Assembly (NCBI GenBank): GCA_910577315.1
Contig: CAJTME010000010.1
Location: 51,249-115,248, forward strand
Source: an uncultured Muribaculaceae bacterium
GTDB taxonomy: Bacteria > Bacteroidota > Bacteroidia > Bacteroidales > Muribaculaceae
Length of the DNA: 64,000 nt
Reading direction: 5' to 3'
Shown here: piece after piece, positions 33,324-42,347 of the stretch
Layout of the letters: each line of letters begins with the position of its first letter
Numbering within the stretch: the stretch's first letter is position 1
Position numbers and translations under genes: made by a program
The notes under the pieces: model-generated
What the model was told of the DNA's origin: nothing
What the model saw: the letters and a program-made list of their open reading frames with translations, nothing else
The model's database searches: none

Positions 33324-34435
33324 TTCTTCGACACGTCGACTTTTACAGTTGCTGGCAACTCCTCGTTGCGGCGGTCGACGGCATCTATCACCTCATGGGC
33401 GAGGTGGGCGAAGGCGGCGCCGGTGAGTGAATCGTCCAGGGCGATGGGATGGCCGGCGTCGTTGTGGTCGCCGACGGTGGCCACCAGCGGGATGCGGGCC
33501 AGCACGGGAACGTCGTATTCAGCGGCCATTTTGTCGACCGACTCGTCGTTGCCGAAGATGTAGTAACGCTCGTCGGGATGGCGTTCGGGAGTGAACCACG
33601 CCATGTTGTCGACGATGCCGAGCACAGGCACATTGATTTTGGGGTCGCGGAACATCGAAACACCCTTGCGGGCATCAGCCAGGGCGACCTGTTGGGGCGT
33701 GGTGACGATTACCGCGCCGGTGATGCCGAGGGTCTGCACCAGGGTGAGATGGATGTCGCTGGTGCCGGGAGGCATGTCGATGAGAAAATAGTCGAGTTCA
33801 CCCCAGTCGGCCTGTTCGATGAGCTGCTTGAGGGCGTTGGACGCCATCGAGCCGCGCCACACCGCCGCCTTGTCGGGGTCGATGACCAGGCCGATTGAAA
33901 GCAGTTTTACGCCGTAGCGCTCGGCGGGAATGATGAGGTTGCGGCCGTCAACCTCGTGCATATAGAGCTGTTCGTCCTCAATGCCGAACATCTTCGGCAC
34001 GGACGGACCGAAAATATCGGCGTCAAGAAGCCCCACGCGATAGCCCTCGCGGGCGAGCGACACGGCGAGATTGGCGGCAACGGTGCTCTTTCCCACGCCG
34101 CCTTTGCCCGACGACACGGCCACGATGTTCTTCACGCCGGGAAGAACCGGCGCAGCCTCGGCTGCCGGCGCTGGAGCCGGAGTCTTGACGGCGATGTTGC
34201 CGACAATGTCCACCTCGGGGCTGACAAAAGTCAGGATGGCCTGTTCAGCCGCCTTCACCACCGATTTGATGAACGGATCGGTCGCTTTCGGGAAAATCAG
34301 CGAGAACGACACCTTGTTGCCGTCGATGCGCATGTCGTCCTCGACCATCTCCATGTCGACGATGTTTTTCCCGGTGCCGGGATAGCGCACCTGCCGGAGC
34401 GCGTCAAGTATGAGGTTGGGATAAAGAGTTTCCAT
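33320..34435 (-). CDS. Mrp/ApbC-type P-loop ATPase, iron-sulfur carrier family, without cysteines
   Basis: A 371-residue cytoplasmic protein with an N-terminal MIP18/DUF59 domain (about 1-85), an alanine/proline linker, and a Mrp/NBP35 ATPase domain from about 95, with the deviant Walker A GKGGVGKST and IDMPPGTSD. Mrp proteins load or transfer iron-sulfur clusters through a CxxC near the C-terminus. Here the equivalent segment reads NMAWFTPERHPDERYYIFGN, with no cysteine, and the whole protein contains none. A role in cluster transfer is therefore doubtful, or another ligand is used. Upstream lies a perfect 16-base tandem duplication. Confidence 0.88.
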   Translation of the reverse strand: METLYPNLILDALRQVRYPGTGKNIVDMEMVEDDMRIDGNKVSFSLIFPKATDPFIKSVVKAAEQAILTFVSPEVDIVGNIAVKTPAPAPAAEAAPVLPGVKNIVAVSSGKGGVGKSTVAANLAVSLAREGYRVGLLDADIFGPSVPKMFGIEDEQLYMHEVDGRNLIIPAERYGVKLLSIGLVIDPDKAAVWRGSMASNALKQLIEQADWGELDYFLIDMPPGTSDIHLTLVQTLGITGAVIVTTPQQVALADARKGVSMFRDPKINVPVLGIVDNMAWFTPERHPDERYYIFGNDESVDKMAAEYDVPVLARIPLVATVGDHNDAGHPIALDDSLTGAAFAHLAHEVIDAVDRRNEELPATVKVDVSKK

Positions 34436-34467
34436 TAATCAGGACAGTTAATAATCAGGACAGTTAA
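34436..34467. repeat. Perfect 16-bp tandem duplication upstream of mrp
   Basis: TAATCAGGACAGTTAA occurs twice head-to-tail (34436-34451 and 34452-34467), directly before the mrp start codon. Confidence 0.9.
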
Positions 34468-34491
34468 ATTGTGCATTATAAGAACCAAATC

Positions 34492-34561
34492 ATGCATCGT
34501 GCATCATGCATCATGAATTGTGCATCATGAATCGTGCATCGTGCATTGAGCATCATGCATC
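34492..34561 (-). repeat. Heptamer tandem repeat (GATGCAY family), locus 2
   Basis: Ten 7-base units on the minus strand, with GATGCAT, GATGCAC, GATTCAT and AATTCAT variants. The first five units lie inside the 3' end of trmB and encode its last residues; the rest follow the stop codon. Confidence 0.9.
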
Positions 34562-35307
34562 GCCTCAAGTGTTCCCCTCGAATACGAGCGGTAGGTGTCG
34601 CGCTCGAAATCGTCTTCCGGCTCCACAAGCGCGGTGGCGTGGTCGAGGGCAAAGGCGAGGTACTTTATGGTGAGGCCGCGCGCGAGCCACTGACGTTCGT
34701 AGTGGGTGCGTATCGAGAGGATGGGGTCGACCATATCCGAATGGTACAGGTCGTCGGTGTCCACCTCCTTGGCCAGGCCGTTGAGCTCCACCATGGCGCG
34801 GGTGTAGGCATAGAGGAACGGGCTGTCGGTCTTGAGACGCACCACCCCGCCGTCGGGCATAACCTTGCGGTAAAGTCCCATGAAGCGTGTGCCGGTGAGG
34901 CGTTTGGTGACCTTTTTCATCTGCGGATCGGGGAAGGTGATCCACAGCTCGCTAACCTCACCGGGGGCAAAGAAGCAGTCGAGCAGTTCAATCTGGGTGC
35001 GCAGGAAAGCCACGTTTTTCAGCCCGAGGTCGCGGGCCTGGGTGGCGCCGGCGTGCATGCGCGCGCCCTTGATGTCTATTCCGATGAAATTCTTGTCGGG
35101 ATAGAGTTGCGCCAGTCCTACCGTGTACTCACCCTTGCCGCAGCCCAGCTCAAGGACGATGGGATTGTCGTTTCCGAAAAACTCCTTCCACCGTCCGCGC
35201 AACGGAAACGAGTCAAAGCCCTCTTCCTTCAGGCGCCCGTAGGGGTACTGAAAAACCAGGTCGATGGTTTTCATCTCGGCGAACTTGCTCAGTTTATTCT
35301 TGCCCAT
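34525..35307 (-). CDS. trmB: tRNA (guanine-N7-)-methyltransferase TrmB
   Basis: A 260-residue enzyme that methylates G46 of tRNA using S-adenosylmethionine. SAM-binding motif I is VLELGCGKGEYTVGLA near residue 50, and the family signature WITFPDPQMKKVTKRLTG is intact. The protein is slightly longer than usual at both ends. The last dozen residues (EAMHDAQCTMHDS) are encoded by the heptamer repeat, showing that the repeat has replaced or extended the original C-terminus. It starts 12 bases after the stop of the LRR gene upstream on the same strand. Confidence 0.94.
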   Translation of the reverse strand: MGKNKLSKFAEMKTIDLVFQYPYGRLKEEGFDSFPLRGRWKEFFGNDNPIVLELGCGKGEYTVGLAQLYPDKNFIGIDIKGARMHAGATQARDLGLKNVAFLRTQIELLDCFFAPGEVSELWITFPDPQMKKVTKRLTGTRFMGLYRKVMPDGGVVRLKTDSPFLYAYTRAMVELNGLAKEVDTDDLYHSDMVDPILSIRTHYERQWLARGLTIKYLAFALDHATALVEPEDDFERDTYRSYSRGTLEAMHDAQCTMHDS

Positions 35308-35319
35308 AACAGGTATATA

Positions 35320-36804
35320 TCAACGTTTTGCGATTTTCAACGAAGCCACACGTCCGTCAGAAAGGCGGGCGTTGACAATAAACACGCGGGTCTGGAAGCC
35401 GGCCATGTCAAGGCTGACGAATTCTGCGACAGGCTCGCCCGACACGAGGAGCATGCCGGCAGGGTCATAGACGGCAATCTCGTCAATCTCGACACCGCTG
35501 ATCGAAACCTGCAGCTCGTCGCCGACAAAGCGGCCCTTGAGGTTGTCGAGCTGGTCGCCGATCACGGCGTCAACCGAATTGCTTACGTCAAGCACATGGA
35601 AGTTGCACCACTGGTCGGCAGTGCTGTAATCGCTGTACTGGCCTTTGGGAACAATCAGGTTTACCTGAGCCTGCTCCACACCAGCCCATACGTCCTTGCC
35701 TATGGCCGGACGGGCATCGGAATTCACCGTGATGGACCTTAGGCCGGTCATATTCTGCATGGCGCCGTCGCCGATTTCCTCGAGGGTCTCGGGCAGCGAT
35801 ACGTCCTGCACCTGCGACATGCCGTGCATGCTGTGATTGCCAATGCGTACGATTGCCCCTTCAAGAAGTCCGGGGTTGTCGAGCGACGTATTTTTTGCAA
35901 AAGCATAGTCGGGAATCTCGGTAGCCTGGCCTGAGATTACAAATTCCTTGAGTACAGGGCAGTCAAATACCATGCCCTCGCTCAGCTGGGAAGATGAGGA
36001 CATCTTGAGCGACTCCAGCTGTGGCATGCGTGCAAACGCCCATGCGCCGATTTCTTTCAGCGCCGTCACATTCGAGAGGTCAACCGCCGTGAGCCCCGAG
36101 CAGATGAAAGCTTCCTCGCCGATGCTGCGCAGGCTGCGGCCGAACGAGAAAGACGACAGCGAGGTGCAGTCGGCAAACGCACGCGAACCGATGGAGGTGA
36201 TGTTGGCCGAACCCGACACCGTCGACAGGGCGGTGCAGTTGCTGAACGTATTGGCGGGAATGGCGGTGTTGGGAAGGGAGAACGAGACCGTTGCGAGCGA
36301 TGAACAGCCTGCGAACACCCCGACACCGAGGGTGCCGTTGGCCACCGTTACGGATTCAAGGGCAGTGCAGCCGCTGAAACATCCGTCGCCAACATTGGCG
36401 ACGCTCAACGGCAGCGTAAGCGACTTGATTGCCGAGCCGGCAAAGGCGCCGTCGCCCAGCGAGAATGTGGAGGTGGGAAACACCACCGATTCGATTTTCG
36501 AACCGCCGAAAGCATTGGCGGGAATGGTGTTGGCCGGATATGCGTTTGTCATGCCGGGAACGTTGCACTCGGTGGCGGCGATGGTGACATTGCCGAGATC
36601 GAGCGATTTAAGCGAAGTCATCGACTCGTCGATGAACTTGAAGTCGTCGGCGTTGAGCACACCCGAGAGCTTAAGCTCGGTTACCCCGGCCGGATTCGTC
36701 ACCTGTGAGCTGAGCGAGCCGGCGGTGGTCTCGACATCGAGGGCCGAAACAGAGACAGTGCCAAACGCGGCGGCTACAAGAAAGGAAAATATGTATTTAG
36801 CCAT
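35320..36804 (-). CDS. BspA-like leucine-rich-repeat exported protein
   Basis: A 494-residue protein with a signal peptide (about 1-21) and about ten BspA/LRR_5 repeats (residues 90-370), with units such as IPANTFSNCTALSTVSGSANITSIGSRAFADCTSL. The last 80 residues (VSISGVEIDEIAVYDPAGMLLVSG to SLKIAKR) look like a type IX secretion sorting domain. BspA-like proteins mediate adhesion and protein binding on the cell surface. It lies upstream of trmB with a 12-base gap, though a functional link is unlikely. Confidence 0.88.
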   Translation of the reverse strand: MAKYIFSFLVAAAFGTVSVSALDVETTAGSLSSQVTNPAGVTELKLSGVLNADDFKFIDESMTSLKSLDLGNVTIAATECNVPGMTNAYPANTIPANAFGGSKIESVVFPTSTFSLGDGAFAGSAIKSLTLPLSVANVGDGCFSGCTALESVTVANGTLGVGVFAGCSSLATVSFSLPNTAIPANTFSNCTALSTVSGSANITSIGSRAFADCTSLSSFSFGRSLRSIGEEAFICSGLTAVDLSNVTALKEIGAWAFARMPQLESLKMSSSSQLSEGMVFDCPVLKEFVISGQATEIPDYAFAKNTSLDNPGLLEGAIVRIGNHSMHGMSQVQDVSLPETLEEIGDGAMQNMTGLRSITVNSDARPAIGKDVWAGVEQAQVNLIVPKGQYSDYSTADQWCNFHVLDVSNSVDAVIGDQLDNLKGRFVGDELQVSISGVEIDEIAVYDPAGMLLVSGEPVAEFVSLDMAGFQTRVFIVNARLSDGRVASLKIAKR

Positions 36805-36855
36805 TTTGCAAGAGAGATAATTTCGGTATTAGAGTAAATATCTGCTTTTAACCCA

Positions 36856-36863
36856 CAAAGATA
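36856..36863 (-). promoter_or_regulatory. Promoter -7 element of the LRR gene
   Basis: TATCTTTG on the minus strand, about 50 bases before the start at 36804. Confidence 0.6.
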
Positions 36864-36953
36864 CGAATAATCCGACAATCTACACATATTCCATGAGTTA
36901 AAATCGCCTAAACGGCCACTCCATTACCGCGAACTTTCCCTAAAAAACAAAGC

Positions 36954-36987
36954 AAAGGCCATCCCCCGCCGATGGGAAATGGCCTTT
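36954..36987 (-). terminator. Intrinsic terminator of the GAPDH gene
   Basis: The minus strand pairs AAAGGCCAT with ATGGCCTTT and continues GCTTTGTTTTTT. It lies about 20 bases after the GAPDH stop codon. Confidence 0.85.
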
Positions 36988-37006
36988 GACAGCTGAAAAA
37001 GCTAAA

Positions 37007-38014
37007 TTAGCCGTTATATTTCTTCATGTGGGCGATGAGGTCGAGAACCTTGTTCGAATAGCCGATCTCATTGTCATACCACGATACAACCTTCACGAAG
37101 TTGGGGGTGAGGTAAACACCAGCGTTTGCGTCGAAGATCGAGGTGCGGGCGTCGCCGAGGAAGTCGCTGGAAACGACTGCGTCTTCGGTGTAGCCGAGAA
37201 CACCCTTGAGTTCGCCTTCGGCAGCTTCCTTCATGGCAGCGCAGATGTCTTCCTTGGTGGCGGGCTTCTCGAGGTTTACGGTGAGGTCAACAACAGATAC
37301 GTCGAGGGTGGGGACACGCATCGAGATACCGGTGAGCTTGCCGTTGAGTTCGGGGATTACTTTGCCTACAGCCTTGGCAGCGCCGGTGCTGGAGGGGATG
37401 ATGTTGCCCGAAGCAGCGCGGCCGCCGCGCCAGTCCTTCATCGAGGGACCGTCAACGGTCTTCTGGGTAGCGGTGGTCGAGTGAACGGTGGTCATGAGGC
37501 CGGTTACGATGCCGAACTTGTCGTTGAGGACCTTGGCGATGGGAGCAAGGCAGTTGGTGGTGCAGGAAGCGTTCGATACGAACTGCTGGCCGGCATAGGT
37601 GTTTTCGTTGACGCCGCAAACGAACATGGGGGTGTCGTCCTTGGAGGGAGCCGACATAACCACGTACTTGGCACCGGCTTCGATGTGGGCCTGAGCCTTT
37701 TCCTTGGTGAGGAAGAGACCGGTGGACTCAACAACGTATTCAGCGCCTACTTCGCCCCATGCGATTTCTTTCGGGTCGCGGCAAGCGGTAACGCGGATGG
37801 CCTTGCCGTTGACAATGAGGAGGCTCTTTTCGAGGTCATAGTCAACAGTGCCGTCGAACTGGCCGTGCATGGTGTCATATTTGAGCATGTAGGCCATGTA
37901 ATCTACGGGAAGAAGGTCGTTGATGGCAACTACTTCGATGTCATCGCGTTTGGTCGAGGCACGGAAAACGAAGCGTCCGATGCGTCCGAAACCATTAATA
38001 CCGATTTTAGTCAT
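37007..38014 (-). CDS. gap: Glyceraldehyde-3-phosphate dehydrogenase, type I
   Basis: A 335-residue glycolytic enzyme that oxidises glyceraldehyde 3-phosphate with NAD and phosphate. The NAD-binding start is NGFGRIGRFVFRAS, the active-site block is SNASCTTNCLAPIAKVL, and WYDNEIGYSNKVLDLI closes the protein. Length and motifs are normal. It is a single-gene unit with a promoter element (38104-38111) and a strong terminator. Confidence 0.97.
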   Translation of the reverse strand: MTKIGINGFGRIGRFVFRASTKRDDIEVVAINDLLPVDYMAYMLKYDTMHGQFDGTVDYDLEKSLLIVNGKAIRVTACRDPKEIAWGEVGAEYVVESTGLFLTKEKAQAHIEAGAKYVVMSAPSKDDTPMFVCGVNENTYAGQQFVSNASCTTNCLAPIAKVLNDKFGIVTGLMTTVHSTTATQKTVDGPSMKDWRGGRAASGNIIPSSTGAAKAVGKVIPELNGKLTGISMRVPTLDVSVVDLTVNLEKPATKEDICAAMKEAAEGELKGVLGYTEDAVVSSDFLGDARTSIFDANAGVYLTPNFVKVVSWYDNEIGYSNKVLDLIAHMKKYNG

Positions 38015-38103
38015 AATTGTAAATTGTAATTATTGGGTTGAATATCAATTGCGTAAGTATTCTGCGGGAGCCCCGTGGGAACGGAGCCTTATTTTTGCGC
38101 CCA

Positions 38104-38111
38104 CAAAATTA
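38104..38111 (-). promoter_or_regulatory. Promoter -7 element of the GAPDH gene
   Basis: TAATTTTG on the minus strand, with a TTG 23 bases further upstream. The leader is about 85 bases. Confidence 0.6.
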
Positions 38112-38205
38112 CGAAATTTTTCCGTAATAACGTCCAACAGCGCCCAAATTATGATGAAATTTTAGTTAAATAGTTGTAACGCCCCCGGTTGAGGTCCAAA
38201 TACAT

Positions 38206-38239
38206 AAAGGGCGGTGGCGCTTTTACACACCACCGCCCT
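38206..38239 (-). terminator. Intrinsic terminator of the Ig-like surface protein gene
   Basis: The minus strand forms AGGGCGGTGG...CCACCGCCCTTT followed by a weak T-rich stretch, 17 bases after the stop codon at 38257. Confidence 0.75.
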
Positions 38240-38256
38240 GTTATGTCATGGTTTTA

Positions 38257-40650
38257 TCAGAGACCGAGTTTGAACACGTTGTCGCCGGCGGCAACAACAT
38301 GCACGCCCTTGCCAACTTCAAACTTGGCAACGGAGCCGTTGGAGGTGGCGTTGCCAACCATACGGCCCTCCACGTCATAGACCTTGATGGCCTGGCCGGC
38401 CTTCACGCCGCTGACATAGATGGCGCCGTCGTGGCCGTAGGCCTTGACATTGACAGCCGCTGTTTCTTCAACACCCGAGATGTCGCCTACCTGGATACCC
38501 ATCACAGCCTGGTGCTCGCCGCAGTCGGCGGTGATTACGGCGGTGCCGTTGCCGACGGCTGTCACGTTGCCTTCCGAGTCAACGGTAGCCACCTCCTCGT
38601 TCGACGAGGTCCACGAGGCGGGAGCGTAGTCGCGGGTTGCGTGAGCCGACAGGTTGAGGTTGAGGTTGTCGCCCTCGTTGAGACGCACGTGGAAGATGTG
38701 CTCGGCCACGGCAGCCTGCTTGGGCAGCACGGTCACGGTCATGTGGGCAAGTTCATTGCCGTTTGTGTGGTCACGGACCACATAGTTAACCACGCCTTCC
38801 TGCATGCCGAGAATAGTAACATCATTACCAAAGTAATCTTCCACATAGCCGTTCCAGTTGTCGCTGTCCCAGCCAAAACCGGTGGAAGCGTTCTCGGGAA
38901 CGGTGACAGGCTGAATCTTGACGAACTCGCCGACACATACGGTCACTTCCTCGGGCAGTTCTACAGCTTCAAGCTCTACGAAAGCCGCTGCGATTGTCTG
39001 ACGGTAAAGTTCTGTGAACTCGCCGTTGTCATCGCGCTTGCCGATGATGAGGGTGAATTCGTCCTCCGGCATATCTTCCTGACAGTAGACATTGATGTAG
39101 TAATAGAGCTGGTCATCCACATATTCGGTGCCCCAGCCGCTGTTCCACATATAATCTGAACCCTCAAGCACAGAATCATAGTTGAGGTTTCGGTCCACAG
39201 CGAAACGGAACTCGGTGTTGCGACCCTTCACGGCATATTCAGGATTGCTTTCGGCGGGAACAATGTTGACAAGGTCGGGGTTGTATCCCTCGCGGTAAAC
39301 TTCCAGATTCCACTCACCGATGTTGAGGCGGAACACGTAGGTCTGGCCGCGGAACTCGGCGGGAATATTGAAGAAGAGGCCGGTTGAACCGCGTTCAAAA
39401 CGGCTGCGGGCAATTTCCTCGTTGAGGTTCATCTGCTCCGGCGATTCCCAGCTGCGGGAAATCTGATAAATGCCCTGGTTCATCAGCTCCTCAGTGCCGC
39501 CAAAGATGAACTCAAAGTCGCCCTCACCCTCGGGGATGGTGACGGTGGCAAGGTACATGCCATTTTTCTCGGCGTCCTTGGCAAGAACGATGTCGGCGAT
39601 GGCATATTCCCACTCACCGGTGCGCACATAGAGGTTATAAGCCTCGGGGTGCTGGGGCAGGACGGTAAAGGTCTTTTCAAGACGCTTGTCGGGAATCTCG
39701 TTCGAGTAGAAAGCCAGGGTCAGCTCGCCGGCCTCGGTGGGCATGAAGTTTTGAGAATCCCACTGCTCGGCGTTGCCGCTGACGATTTCAAGATAAATGT
39801 CGTTCCAGCTAAGCTGGCTGTCCACGTTCAGGAATTGGCCAATATTATAACCATCGCCTACGATGAGGGGAGATTCATTCTCGTTAAGCTCGAAAGTCAG
39901 CACGGTGGGATCGAACGACGAACGCTTCAGGCTCACGGTCATCTCTTCGAAATTGACGGTATAGTTGACGGGGTCGTCAGCCTTGCAGCCCATCACAACG
40001 ACAGGCACATCAGTCGGGCGACCGTAGAAGGCCATGGATTTCGACGATTCGTCCATGTATTGCTTGTTGTCCACTACATTACCTTCCATGTCATACCAGC
40101 GCTCGCCACCCAGGGTGCAGGTCGAGCCATTGCTGAACGAAACTTCAAACAGAACCTCGGCATCGCCGTCAAAGCTGAATGAACCGTCCGTCAGGGTAAG
40201 TTCCTGGTCCGATTTGACGGTTACCGATTCGGGGTGGAGTTTCTCGAAAAAGACAGAGTTGTCATTGAAGTTAACAGTGACTTCCATCAGGCCGGGCGCC
40301 TGGTTGAAGAGATACCAGTTGCCTTTGCCTTCGACAAAGTCAGTAGCGACATTGCCGCCGCTGAAGTCAAACATCTGCTGGCTGTCTTCCTCAACCACGC
40401 CGATTGAATTGCTTTCCCAGTCGCCGAGAACGGTATAGAAACGCAGTTCGACATCGCCTTCGGTGCGCACGACACCTTTGTAAACATTATCAGCCACACG
40501 CGGAAGCACTGCATTGGTGTTGTTGATGTCCCAACCGTTCATGCCGCCCATTACATAGAGGACGTCCCCGGCGGGTGTGACATCAGCGCTCGCGGCAGGA
40601 GCCGCAAGCACCATCGCTGCCACAGAGGGCAGGAGTAATTTTTTTAACAT
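38257..40650 (-). CDS. Large exported protein with Ig-like domains and sorting-like C-terminus
   Basis: A 797-residue exported protein. The ATG at 40650 is preferred because the product then starts with a clean signal peptide (MLKKLLLPSVAAMVLAAPAASA); the open frame upstream contains the promoter. Several beta-sandwich segments resembling carbohydrate-binding or SusE-type modules occupy about residues 25-570. A bacterial Ig-like domain of the BIG_2 type lies near residues 650-730 (ASWTSSNEEVATVDSEGNVTAVGNGTAVITA). The tail (IKVYDVEGRMVGNATSNG to VFKLGL) resembles a type IX sorting domain. A surface or secreted role in binding glycans or proteins is inferred; no catalytic motif is seen. Confidence 0.82.
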   Translation of the reverse strand: MLKKLLLPSVAAMVLAAPAASADVTPAGDVLYVMGGMNGWDINNTNAVLPRVADNVYKGVVRTEGDVELRFYTVLGDWESNSIGVVEEDSQQMFDFSGGNVATDFVEGKGNWYLFNQAPGLMEVTVNFNDNSVFFEKLHPESVTVKSDQELTLTDGSFSFDGDAEVLFEVSFSNGSTCTLGGERWYDMEGNVVDNKQYMDESSKSMAFYGRPTDVPVVVMGCKADDPVNYTVNFEEMTVSLKRSSFDPTVLTFELNENESPLIVGDGYNIGQFLNVDSQLSWNDIYLEIVSGNAEQWDSQNFMPTEAGELTLAFYSNEIPDKRLEKTFTVLPQHPEAYNLYVRTGEWEYAIADIVLAKDAEKNGMYLATVTIPEGEGDFEFIFGGTEELMNQGIYQISRSWESPEQMNLNEEIARSRFERGSTGLFFNIPAEFRGQTYVFRLNIGEWNLEVYREGYNPDLVNIVPAESNPEYAVKGRNTEFRFAVDRNLNYDSVLEGSDYMWNSGWGTEYVDDQLYYYINVYCQEDMPEDEFTLIIGKRDDNGEFTELYRQTIAAAFVELEAVELPEEVTVCVGEFVKIQPVTVPENASTGFGWDSDNWNGYVEDYFGNDVTILGMQEGVVNYVVRDHTNGNELAHMTVTVLPKQAAVAEHIFHVRLNEGDNLNLNLSAHATRDYAPASWTSSNEEVATVDSEGNVTAVGNGTAVITADCGEHQAVMGIQVGDISGVEETAAVNVKAYGHDGAIYVSGVKAGQAIKVYDVEGRMVGNATSNGSVAKFEVGKGVHVVAAGDNVFKLGL

Positions 40651-40701
40651 AAAAATTGATTGGTTAAAGTTGTTAAGGATAAATATTTGTGATTTATCGT
40701 A

Positions 40702-40719
40702 CAAAGATATGCAAAGATA
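40702..40719 (-). promoter_or_regulatory. Two adjacent -7 elements before the Ig-like protein gene
   Basis: TATCTTTG occurs twice on the minus strand, at 40702-40709 and 40712-40719, ten bases apart. Either could start transcription about 50 bases before the ATG at 40650. A TTG lies 23 bases upstream of the first. Confidence 0.6.
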
Positions 40720-40781
40720 TGTAAATAGTACTCAAAATATCTACCCCCCCCGAAATTAACTTTAATTAACAATGTTATGCG

Positions 40782-41933
40782 TTATTTCACAAGATTTTTC
40801 TCGCGGCGGTGCAGAATGAACAGAGCGCTCGCCCCCACAATGGCAAACGGCACACCCACCAGCGCCGGCGATGCAAGTCCGAGACCGTGATGGATGGCAA
40901 CGCCGCCCAGCGCGGCCGACACGGCGTTCGACACGTTGAACGAAATCTGTATGCCGGCCCCGCCCAGCATCTCGCCGCCCTTGGCATACCCCACGATAAG
41001 GTATTGCAACGGGCCTCCGATGCCGAACAGACCCGCGGTGGCGATGAACATGAGCACCACCGACACCGCTTTCATATCGGAACAGAAATATACGGCGGGC
41101 ATAACCACAATCATGGCGGTGGCCAGCCATCCGCACACGCCCGACGCGCCATAGCGGTCGGCCAATTTGCCGGCCATCGCGTTGCCGACGACCATTCCAA
41201 GGCCGGCAACCATCATTATCCACGTCATGTCTGCGGCCGGGAAACCAGTCACGCGGGTCATTATAGGCTCAACATAGCTCAACCAGCAGTAAACACTCGC
41301 CTGGCCGAAAAAGACACCGGCGTAAATCAGCCAGGGCTCGGGACGGCGCAGAAAGCTGAACTGCCCGCGGATGCCGGTGTCGGGCAGCGGCGCCATGCGC
41401 GGAACCCACGCACGGATGCAGATGAAAGCCAGAAGACCGATGGACGCCACAATGCCGAACGACATGCGCCAGCTCAGGGCGTTGGCAATCCATGTCGAGG
41501 CGGGAACGCCGGCGAGGTTTGCCACGGTCATGCCGCCCACCATCACGGCCACATCCTGCGCGCCGTGCCCCTCACGGGCCAGACGGTAGCACACGATTGC
41601 CCCCGCACCGAAGAACGCCCCGTGGGGCAGTCCCGCGATGAAACGCGCGCACAGCAGGCAAACGAAATTGGGCGACAGCGCCGTAAAGGCGTTGCCGGCA
41701 ACGATAAGGGCGGCCAGCAACAGCAGCAGGCGCTTCAAAGGCCATTTGTGGAACAGGACAAGCAACGGTGAGCCCACCGCCACACCGAGCGAATAGGCCG
41801 AAATCAGGTAGCCGCCCTCAACGATGTTCACACCGATGCCATGGGCGACATCGCCGAGGATGCCCATCATGCCGAATTCAGCGATGCCCAGGGCAAATGT
41901 GCCTATGGCCATCGCTACAAGACTACGCTTCAT
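40782..41933 (-). CDS. MFS transporter, AraJ/drug-sugar exporter type
   Basis: A 383-residue inner-membrane carrier with twelve predicted helices, of the major facilitator superfamily. The start LVAMAIGTFALGIAEFGMMGIL and the later GLPHGAFFGAGAI and GVPASTWIANALSWR are characteristic of the AraJ/YdhP-like exporters of sugars, drugs or purine ribonucleosides. Substrate cannot be assigned. It is the last gene of a minus-strand run from the HAD gene at 44211, 21 bases after a small membrane protein gene. Confidence 0.9.
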   Translation of the reverse strand: MKRSLVAMAIGTFALGIAEFGMMGILGDVAHGIGVNIVEGGYLISAYSLGVAVGSPLLVLFHKWPLKRLLLLLAALIVAGNAFTALSPNFVCLLCARFIAGLPHGAFFGAGAIVCYRLAREGHGAQDVAVMVGGMTVANLAGVPASTWIANALSWRMSFGIVASIGLLAFICIRAWVPRMAPLPDTGIRGQFSFLRRPEPWLIYAGVFFGQASVYCWLSYVEPIMTRVTGFPAADMTWIMMVAGLGMVVGNAMAGKLADRYGASGVCGWLATAMIVVMPAVYFCSDMKAVSVVLMFIATAGLFGIGGPLQYLIVGYAKGGEMLGGAGIQISFNVSNAVSAALGGVAIHHGLGLASPALVGVPFAIVGASALFILHRREKNLVK

Positions 41934-41954
41934 GCTAAAAAGAAATACTGCGTA

Positions 41955-42344
41955 TTATGCTGGCTTTTTGACGCTGCGGAAAAATACGATTATGCGTATC
42001 ACCGCGCCGGCAAGGGTGAAGGCGAGCCAGTCGCGCGCCGTCGAACCGGGATACCACAGGAAAAAGGCGCCCGCACAGAAAAAGAGCGAGCTCCATGCCT
42101 CGACACGCACCCAGCGGCGCTCGCGCAGGTCGGCTCCGGCCGGAGCCTTGGTGAACAGCGACGCGCCCAGGCAGATTGCGGCACCCGCCGAATATAGCCA
42201 TTTATAGAGGGGCGACTCGGGAAAGCCTCCCGAAATTATAGGTATCAGCACGGCCACGGCTATCACGAGCAGGCCGAGGCTGCCCAGCAGCGAGCACAGC
42301 GCGGCCCGCGAGGTTGAGGGATTGTTTTCTATTTTATTTGCCAT
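41955..42344 (-). CDS. Small four-helix membrane protein, unknown
   Basis: A 129-residue protein with four hydrophobic stretches (about residues 15-35, 45-62, 80-98 and 103-122) joined by short loops, so it is an inner-membrane protein. No known motif is recognised. It starts three bases after the FtsB-like gene, indicating tight cotranscription. It is possibly a conserved Bacteroidales protein of unknown function. Confidence 0.75.
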   Translation of the reverse strand: MANKIENNPSTSRAALCSLLGSLGLLVIAVAVLIPIISGGFPESPLYKWLYSAGAAICLGASLFTKAPAGADLRERRWVRVEAWSSLFFCAGAFFLWYPGSTARDWLAFTLAGAVIRIIVFFRSVKKPA

Positions 42345-42347
42345 AAT

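Noticed and set aside
34492..34561. Heptamer array considered as a CRISPR-like array
   Set aside because: Units are 7 bases with no spacers, and no cas genes are in the window.
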